Below, piece by piece: positions 23,299 through 28,990 of a stretch of 28,990 bases of DNA. Made by a program: the position numbers and the translations under genes. Every line of letters starts with the position of its first letter. Positions within the stretch are counted from its first letter, which is position 1. The notes under the pieces are model-generated. The model saw only the letters and a list, made by a program, of their open reading frames with translations. It did no database searches and was not told where the DNA came from. Location: IMG/VR virus record IMGVR_UViG_3300044972_000269, positions 1 to 28,990 of that record; one strand, written 5' to 3'. This stretch comes from a virus.

Positions 23299-23745
23299 AT
23301 GAAATACATTGGGTTTGAACTTGAAGATGAAGCAGAAGAATGGGCGCGTGAGCGTCTTGGACTCGAAAATCCACCAGAGTTCTTTCGTGCATTTTCAGCG
23401 GTAAATAACCAAGGCGAGTTTGTATGTGTGGTTATTATGACTAATTTTACCTCACGCAACATTGATCTAACCATTACAATTGATAATAAAAAAGTTAGAC
23501 CAAGAGAAACAATTGTGATGTTTAACGAGATTTTTGGTTTTATTTTTAACAAACTGCATGTTGCTCGCGTCACAGGACTTCTGCGCGGAAAGAACACGCA
23601 AGCCAAGCGGCTAAATGAACACTTTGGCTTTCAACTTGAAGGCATCATGCGTAAATCGTTTGAAGATGATGATGATTTACATATTTACGGATTTTTAAAA
23701 GAAGATTACTACAGCCATAAATGGTTTAGAGGACAAACAAAATGA
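23299..23745 (+). CDS. GNAT-family acetyltransferase
   Basis: A 148-residue protein with GNAT strand pattern: VVIMTNF (44-50) before the central strand, then VTGLLRGKNTQAKRLNEHFGFQLEG (91-115), which is the acetyl-CoA-binding loop, helix and the characteristic GFxxEG strand, and DLHIYGFLKEDYY (126-138). It most resembles RimJ/RimL-type amino-group acetyltransferases. The substrate is unknown. In tail modules such enzymes may modify a virion protein or be ejected. The ribosome binding site is weak, so translation is probably coupled. Its stop overlaps the next start as ATGA. Confidence 0.75.
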   Translation: MKYIGFELEDEAEEWARERLGLENPPEFFRAFSAVNNQGEFVCVVIMTNFTSRNIDLTITIDNKKVRPRETIVMFNEIFGFIFNKLHVARVTGLLRGKNTQAKRLNEHFGFQLEGIMRKSFEDDDDLHIYGFLKEDYYSHKWFRGQTK

Positions 23746-25949
23746 GCGAAATTAGAAATGTAATTATGCAGATGGCAGAGCAAGATCCGCGTTTTCAGCA
23801 AGGTATTGCACAAATGGAAAAGCAAGTTGAGCGCATGCCAATTGTGCCAGAAGATCTTGACGATGCAATTGCAATGCTTGAGTTTGTTTTGCAAAACCCA
23901 GACAAATATGAAGAAGTGCGTGCGTCAGCAATTAAAGACGGATTGATTCAAGAAAACATGGTTCCTCCACAATATGACGTGGTGTTTATTGTGTCGCTGC
24001 TAATTGCATTGTATGGACTGCAAGATCACCTTAATCAAAAAGGTTACGCTGGTGGTGGTTTAGTTGCTGCGGCAAGACGATTGCAAGCCGCTGGTCGTGG
24101 TGGTGACGATATGCTTGCGCACATTAACCATCGTGAAGCTGAAATGTTAAAGCGTATGGGTGGTGCGGGTACGATAAATCCAACAACAGGTTTGCACGAA
24201 TATAAAAGTATTTTTAAAATTTTTACATCAATCATTTTACCAGCGGCATTGATGTTTATTCCTGGTATTGGTACGGCTGTAGGCTCAACGCTTTTTGGTC
24301 TTACTGGAACTGCCGCTGCAATGGCAGGCGGGGCAACGCTTGGTGCTGGACTTGGTGCCATTAACGGTGGTTGGAAAGGCGCATTGATGGGTGGTGTTGG
24401 TGGTGCGTTAAGTGGTGGTCTTGGTGGTCAATTAGGAAGTTCAGCAAATAGCGCACTTGGACTTGGACTTGGCAAAGCTGGACAAGCTGCGCTTGGTGGT
24501 GGATTGATTGGTGCGGGTGTTGGTGCGGCTGGTGCTGGAATATCTGGCGGAAATGTTCTTAAAGGTGCATTAGTTGGCGGTGCTACTGGTGCGGCTGGTG
24601 GTGCTATTGCTAATGCGGCAAGTGGTATTGGAACTGATTCTGCAATCGGACTTGGATTAAATAGAGCTGGTCAAGGTTTTGGTAATGCATTGACTGCTGG
24701 ATTTAAACCTAAACAAGCTGCAATTTCTGGTGGTTTAGCCGGTTTAGCGGCTGGTTTGCAATTCCAAACTCCTGCTGAAATAAACCAAGCAAAATTAAAT
24801 GATGTCAATGCTGGAAATAAAAATTTCAGTCTTGATATGGGCAAACAAGTTAATGTTAGTGATATTGGTATGAAGCCATCTGACATGGCGATTAATAGTT
24901 TGCAAGGACCAGACAGTATTCGCTGGCATGACACGGCAAGTTTAGGATTAGCTAACAGCTCTCCTTCTGCTGGTGGTGGTCAATATGTAACTGATCCTGC
25001 AACGGGTGCTGAAAATTGGGTACCAAATCAACCTAACTCCGGTTTGCTTGGTTTAGCACAAAACACTTATACTTCTTCTGCTCCTAGTGGTGGTTATGGT
25101 AGCTTTACTGATAATCAAGCTCCACAAGCACCAGGACAGGTTGGAACGCCTACGTTTGCAGGAAATCAAACAAACACGGCTATAACTGCACCATTCACAC
25201 AATACGGATTTGATAATTTAAGTCCGTCAAATGTTTTAGGATCTAACACACTTATTCCAGAAAGTTATGCGCAAATTAGCGGAAACCAAGGAAACGGTGT
25301 TAATGCACTTGGTGGATCTACTGGTCCTACAAATTACACTAACAATGCTAATGGCGTGTATAACCAAGGAACAAGTCCAGATCAAGTAGCAACTGATCAA
25401 GCTAAAAAAGAAGGTTTTGATTGGGGTAAAGCCGCACTTATTGGCGGTGGTGCGTTGGCACTGGGTACACTTGGTAAATCTATGTTTTCAGATGCACCTG
25501 CTCCTGTTCAAGACTCAGTAGCGCAATTATCTAAGCAACAGCAAGAGTATTTCAATCGTCCAAACGTCGCTTGGGATTGGGATAAAATGCAACAAAACGC
25601 TACTGCTAGAAACATGAGCCTACCAGAGTTCATGGCGCAATCATGGCCAACAATTGCGTCTGGTCAATATAACGTGGCTTTAAAAGCGATGGGCGGTCCA
25701 TTAGCGAGATTTGCTCGTGGCGCAGGATCTGGTCGAGATGATACAATTGACGCAAAATTGTCCGATGGTGAATACGTCATTGACGCTGAAACTGTCGCGT
25801 TGCTTGGTGATGGATCAAACAAAGCAGGAGCGCAAATGCTCGACAAAATGCGTCGTGAAATTCGCGCACAAAAAGGTAAAGCGTTAGCAAGAGGAAAAAT
25901 TAGTCCGGACGCTAAGTCACCATTAGCCTATTTAAGAGGAGCAATGTAA
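23742..25949 (+). CDS. Internal/ejection-type protein with Gly-rich membrane region
   Basis: A 735-residue protein. Residues 1-115 are helical and charged. Residues about 157-345 are an unusual Gly/Ala-rich stretch with repeated GGxxGAxxG units and hydrophobic runs (TSIILPAALMFIPGIGTAVG), likely membrane-inserting. Residues 345-640 are low-complexity, Asn/Ser/Gly-rich. The C-terminal domain (about 645-735) has GSGRDDTIDAKLSDGEYVID and LLGDGSNKAGAQMLDKMRRE, a module found at the ends of many phage virion proteins. The likely role is to cross or permeabilise the host envelope during DNA ejection; this is inference. It overlaps the GNAT gene (ATGA) and the next gene (TAATG). Confidence 0.65.
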   Translation: MSEIRNVIMQMAEQDPRFQQGIAQMEKQVERMPIVPEDLDDAIAMLEFVLQNPDKYEEVRASAIKDGLIQENMVPPQYDVVFIVSLLIALYGLQDHLNQKGYAGGGLVAAARRLQAAGRGGDDMLAHINHREAEMLKRMGGAGTINPTTGLHEYKSIFKIFTSIILPAALMFIPGIGTAVGSTLFGLTGTAAAMAGGATLGAGLGAINGGWKGALMGGVGGALSGGLGGQLGSSANSALGLGLGKAGQAALGGGLIGAGVGAAGAGISGGNVLKGALVGGATGAAGGAIANAASGIGTDSAIGLGLNRAGQGFGNALTAGFKPKQAAISGGLAGLAAGLQFQTPAEINQAKLNDVNAGNKNFSLDMGKQVNVSDIGMKPSDMAINSLQGPDSIRWHDTASLGLANSSPSAGGGQYVTDPATGAENWVPNQPNSGLLGLAQNTYTSSAPSGGYGSFTDNQAPQAPGQVGTPTFAGNQTNTAITAPFTQYGFDNLSPSNVLGSNTLIPESYAQISGNQGNGVNALGGSTGPTNYTNNANGVYNQGTSPDQVATDQAKKEGFDWGKAALIGGGALALGTLGKSMFSDAPAPVQDSVAQLSKQQQEYFNRPNVAWDWDKMQQNATARNMSLPEFMAQSWPTIASGQYNVALKAMGGPLARFARGAGSGRDDTIDAKLSDGEYVIDAETVALLGDGSNKAGAQMLDKMRREIRAQKGKALARGKISPDAKSPLAYLRGAM

Positions 25950-27367
25950 TGGGTAGTATTTTCGAGGGAACACCTCAAACCTCAAAACAAGGAACTACGT
26001 TAAGCACAAACTTAACACCTCAATGGATGCAGGATGCTATCTATAACCAAGTGCAATGGGCGCAAAATATTGCCAATACGCCATATCAAGCGTATGAATT
26101 GCCAACGGTTGCAGAGCTTTCGCCTTTGCAACAACAGGCATATCAAAAGGTACAAGATAATCAAGGTTTTTATAGCCAGCCACTGTTAGACACTCAAAAT
26201 ACAATGTCGGGTTTGTCTACATCAGAAACTGCAACAAATTTAGGATTAAACCAAACAGATTATTTAGATTCAGCAAGAGTCAAAACTGGCTTAGATAATG
26301 CAGAAACAAATTGGGAAACAGCGGCTGGACTTAGTCCGTTAACTAACGCAGCGACTAATTTTAGTTCTGCGCAAGGGTATTCGCCTACCGCAAACGCTAT
26401 GACCGAATTGACAAATTCGGGAACGTCTGCTGCTAACATTACAACAAATGCTAATCCTTATTTAACATCAGCAAGCAAAAACGCATACACTGACGTTTCA
26501 AATTACATGAATCCATATCAAACTAATGTTATGGATGTAATGGCGCAGCAATCTGGTCGTAATTTGAGAGAAAACCTTTTACCTCAAGTTTCTGACTCGT
26601 TTACAAAAGCCGGTCAATTTGGCAGTTCTCGTATGGGTGAATTTGGTAGCCGCGCTGTTCGGGATGCTAATCAAACTTTGCAACAACAACAAGCGCAGTT
26701 AGCAAATCAAGGTTACACACAAGCATTGGGTGCAAATCAAGCAGATTTAACGCGACAAGGGCAACTTGCACAAACTGCTGGTCAATTAGCAGCAACGCAA
26801 GCACAAGCCTATCAAAATATCGGTCAAACGCAAGGTCAATTAGCTAGTGCAGAGCAACAAAATTACATCAACCTTGGTCAAGCACAAGGCCAACTAACCG
26901 CAGCACAACAGCAAAACTTAGCAACGATTGCTAATCAACAGGCAGCGGCTGGTCAGCAACAACAGCAATTTGGATTGGGTGCTGCGCAAAATATGCAAAC
27001 CGCAGAGGCGCAAGATTTAAGTCGTCAACAAGGTGCTTTAAATGATTATGCAACATTACTAGGCAAACAACAGCAAATGCAAACTGCTGACACTGCGGCA
27101 CTTGAGGCGGCTGGTCAAGCTCAACAAGGTCAAATGCAGTCACAGCTTAATGCTGCGCAAACCCAATACAATACGGCACTTAATTATCCAAAACAGCAAA
27201 TGGATTGGCTCAGTACGCAAGTGCGTGGTTTAGCTCCGATTACGCCTACAAGTCAAACTGGAAATCAAACGACGGTGGGTGGAACATACAATGCGTCACC
27301 ATTGATGCAATTAGCGACTGTTGCCGGTACTGGTGCGGGTGCGTACAAAGTAGCTCAATCTATATAA
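25949..27367 (+). CDS. Gln/Ala-rich internal virion protein
   Basis: A 472-residue protein. The N-terminus (PQWMQDAIYNQVQWAQ, LSPLQQQAYQKVQ) is helical. A central segment, NPYQTNVMDVMAQQSGRNLRENLLPQVSDSF then AGQFGSSRMGEFGSRA, is a pattern I associate with internal virion proteins. From about residue 240 to 410 it is dominated by Gln, Ala and Asn in long helical repeats containing GQxQGQL units. A hydrophobic helix ends it (PLMQLATVAGTGAGAYKVAQS). It probably belongs to the ejected internal proteins with its two neighbours. The start follows AAGAGGAGC with TAATG overlap. Confidence 0.65.
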   Translation: MGSIFEGTPQTSKQGTTLSTNLTPQWMQDAIYNQVQWAQNIANTPYQAYELPTVAELSPLQQQAYQKVQDNQGFYSQPLLDTQNTMSGLSTSETATNLGLNQTDYLDSARVKTGLDNAETNWETAAGLSPLTNAATNFSSAQGYSPTANAMTELTNSGTSAANITTNANPYLTSASKNAYTDVSNYMNPYQTNVMDVMAQQSGRNLRENLLPQVSDSFTKAGQFGSSRMGEFGSRAVRDANQTLQQQQAQLANQGYTQALGANQADLTRQGQLAQTAGQLAATQAQAYQNIGQTQGQLASAEQQNYINLGQAQGQLTAAQQQNLATIANQQAAAGQQQQQFGLGAAQNMQTAEAQDLSRQQGALNDYATLLGKQQQMQTADTAALEAAGQAQQGQMQSQLNAAQTQYNTALNYPKQQMDWLSTQVRGLAPITPTSQTGNQTTVGGTYNASPLMQLATVAGTGAGAYKVAQSI

Positions 27368-27376
27368 GGAACAGAC

Positions 27377-28990
27377 ATGGCAAGCGAATTATCAAAACTA
27401 ATGAAGCAATACGGTGTGTCGTCGGCTACGATGGCAGTGCCTGCGCAATTTAAAGGTACGGTAGTCAATGAACCTACAGCACCAGATAAACCTGTTGCAC
27501 CGGATGATTTTACATTAAAAGCACCAATAGTTACTGATTATGGGTTACCTGCTGGAACTAAAAATAAACCAGAAAAAGTAACAAAAACTATAACCGATTT
27601 AGATGCAGCACAAAAGTCATGGGCAGAATATCAAACATCGTTGGCTGATTATACTGCTCAAAAAAATGCTTATGATGCAACGAAAAAAACTTATGACACC
27701 TATGTAAGTGGGGGTATTAACAATAAAGATTCTTATGCATATAAACAAAATCAGTATCAAACAGCGTTAGGGACTTATAAAACGTATTTAGATAATAAAG
27801 AAGATTTTGACGCAAACAAAGGTCATATTTATAACCAATATAAAACCGCATATCAAGATCGTATTGCGCAAACACCTATGTATTTGCAACAGCAATTCAC
27901 TCGTGCGCCTAATGCAAATCCTTATGAAGGAATGTATAGTCCTTACGGTAGCATTGATAACTACAATAAGACAGGAACGTATTGGAACGATGTTATTGGA
28001 GATCCAACCTATACAGGTGCTTATACGCCTTATACGCCACTCTATAAACAAAAAGGGTTTGCCGATCAAGCCAGTTATGAAGCAACGCTTCCAACATGGC
28101 AACAACAAGGATATGGATCTGAATTGCAATATTTGGATGCTAAAAACAGTAATGATGATTTAACTAAAGTTCCAGTTGATACTAAAGTTCCAGTTGATAC
28201 TAAAGTTCCAGTTGATACTAAAGTTCCAGTTGATACTAAAGTTCCAGTTGATACTAAAGTTCCAGTTGATACTAAAGATACAAGACCAGAATGGCAAAAA
28301 CTTGGTTATGCATCTCAGTATGAGTATGATCATAGAAATGATAATAAAACAACAAACGTATCTACAATAGTTGGTGCTACTGGTAATGACAGTTTAACAG
28401 ATTTGGCTGTTAAAAATGATGTAACAAATACAGGAACACAACAACCAGCCGTAACGCAACAAGGAAACTCTTATTTAGAAAGGGACGCAACTGAGCTGGG
28501 TTATCAAGGTGACTTGACAGATACTGCCGCAATGAATAGTTTTATAAATGCGAATAACCAATCTGTAGCACCAATCGTAACAAACACAACACCGACATTA
28601 ATAGACTTAGCTGTTAAAAATGATGTAATTACTAAGCCTTTTACTGTAGATTCAACAACATCGTATGAATCATCGGATATAGATCAAGCAACTAGAGATG
28701 CTATAAAAGCAAGATCGCTACCAAAATACAATGCACCTGCACAAATTGTAATTAATCCGGGTGATACACAGGTTTTAAACTCATCGGGCGTGCCCATTCC
28801 CGGTAGACGACATTTGGCTATGGACACAACACCCACATTAACAGACTTAGCTGTTAAGAATGGTGTAACAAATACAGGAACACAACAACCAGCCGTAACG
28901 CAACAAGGAAACTCTTATTTAGAAAGGGACGCAACTGAGCTGGGTTATCAAGGTGACTTGACAGATACTGCCGCAATGAATAGTTTTATA
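27377..28990 (+). CDS. Large repeat-containing protein, 3'-truncated by the window
   Basis: The frame is open from ATG 27377 (TAAGGA site upstream) to the right edge, at least 538 residues. It is hydrophilic and rich in Tyr, Thr, Gln, Asp and Asn. Residues 75-150 have spaced Tyr (YDATKKTYDTYVSGG) in a helical or fibrous pattern. A short motif G[YF]xxxxxY recurs, for example KLGYASQYEY. Six perfect TKVPVD repeats lie at residues 263-298. A PTLxDLAVKN motif then appears three times, and one copy starts a 148-residue-spaced long repeat. Its place after two ejection-type proteins suggests an internal or tail protein; I do not recognise the family. Confidence 0.7.
   Translation, partial: MASELSKLMKQYGVSSATMAVPAQFKGTVVNEPTAPDKPVAPDDFTLKAPIVTDYGLPAGTKNKPEKVTKTITDLDAAQKSWAEYQTSLADYTAQKNAYDATKKTYDTYVSGGINNKDSYAYKQNQYQTALGTYKTYLDNKEDFDANKGHIYNQYKTAYQDRIAQTPMYLQQQFTRAPNANPYEGMYSPYGSIDNYNKTGTYWNDVIGDPTYTGAYTPYTPLYKQKGFADQASYEATLPTWQQQGYGSELQYLDAKNSNDDLTKVPVDTKVPVDTKVPVDTKVPVDTKVPVDTKVPVDTKDTRPEWQKLGYASQYEYDHRNDNKTTNVSTIVGATGNDSLTDLAVKNDVTNTGTQQPAVTQQGNSYLERDATELGYQGDLTDTAAMNSFINANNQSVAPIVTNTTPTLIDLAVKNDVITKPFTVDSTTSYESSDIDQATRDAIKARSLPKYNAPAQIVINPGDTQVLNSSGVPIPGRRHLAMDTTPTLTDLAVKNGVTNTGTQQPAVTQQGNSYLERDATELGYQGDLTDTAAMNSFI
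28163..28279 (+). repeat. Six perfect 18-base tandem repeats
   Basis: ACTAAAGTTCCAGTTGAT is repeated six times without a single change from 28163 to 28270, followed by a partial seventh copy (ACTAAAG). Each unit encodes TKVPVD. Identity at synonymous sites indicates very recent expansion, and the 18-base unit keeps frame at any copy number. Confidence 0.95.
28396..28990 (+). repeat. Long direct repeat with 444-base period
   Basis: Bases 28421-28546 are identical to 28865-28990, at least 126 bases, spaced by 444 bases (148 codons). Similarity extends upstream with a few differences (PTLTDLAVKN-type segments near 28396 and 28840), and a partial third copy lies near 28594. The second copy continues past the window edge, so its full length and copy number are unknown. 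Confidence 0.9.

Noticed and set aside
28163-28279. CRISPR-like array
   Set aside because: The units are contiguous without spacers and lie in frame inside a coding gene.

Overview
The window is a gene-dense stretch of a tailed double-stranded DNA bacteriophage. Every supported gene lies on the + strand, most genes touch or overlap by 1-17 bases, and no gene-free gap exceeds about 125 bases. Base composition is moderately AT-rich by eye. I see no tRNA, CRISPR array, insertion sequence, integrase or attachment site. The gene set is portal, scaffold, Mu gpT/HK97-type capsid protein, P22 gp4-like and SU10-type adaptors, a nozzle-like protein, short fibres and a glycine-rich membrane-active internal protein. 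There is no sheath, tube or classical tape measure. This points to a podovirus-like phage, probably of a Gram-negative aquatic bacterium. The host guess is inference.

Layout. (1) 1-4806: the 3' part of a giant polyvalent protein with a zinc-peptidase-like HELQH domain, two ADP-ribosyltransferase-like domains, a DUF6321-like domain, a beta-rich domain and a C-terminal domain with an IDTH motif. Such proteins are thought to enter the cell with the phage DNA. (2) 4807-4928: an unusual pair of interleaved inverted repeats next to an extended -10 promoter. (3) 4929-11254: head module with portal, two small proteins, a GroES-like co-chaperonin, scaffold, two virion proteins and major capsid protein. 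(4) 11255-12076: a free-standing endonuclease VII/HNH gene inserted after the capsid gene, whose last 75 bases have foreign codon usage. (5) 12077-18282: small beta-rich and connector proteins, a DUF6496-like protein, fibres and a Dps-like (DUF5856-like) helical protein. (6) 18282-18980: a small protein, a holin candidate and an M15 peptidase endolysin. (7) 19074-28990: adaptor, fibre-like protein, nozzle with two copies of an inserted beta domain, a GNAT acetyltransferase, and three large internal or ejection-type proteins. The last of these has tandem and long direct repeats and runs off the right edge.

How it fits together. The portal, GroES-like protein, scaffold and capsid genes build the procapsid. 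The gp4-like, SU10-type and nozzle proteins close the head and form the short tail. The fibre genes provide adsorption. The polyvalent protein and the proteins from 23742 onward are likely carried in the particle and ejected to breach the envelope and modify the host. The holin and endolysin release progeny. Promoter-like sequences before 4929, 9154, 13873 and 19074 suggest several late transcription units. Family names were assigned by reading motifs; no database search was possible.
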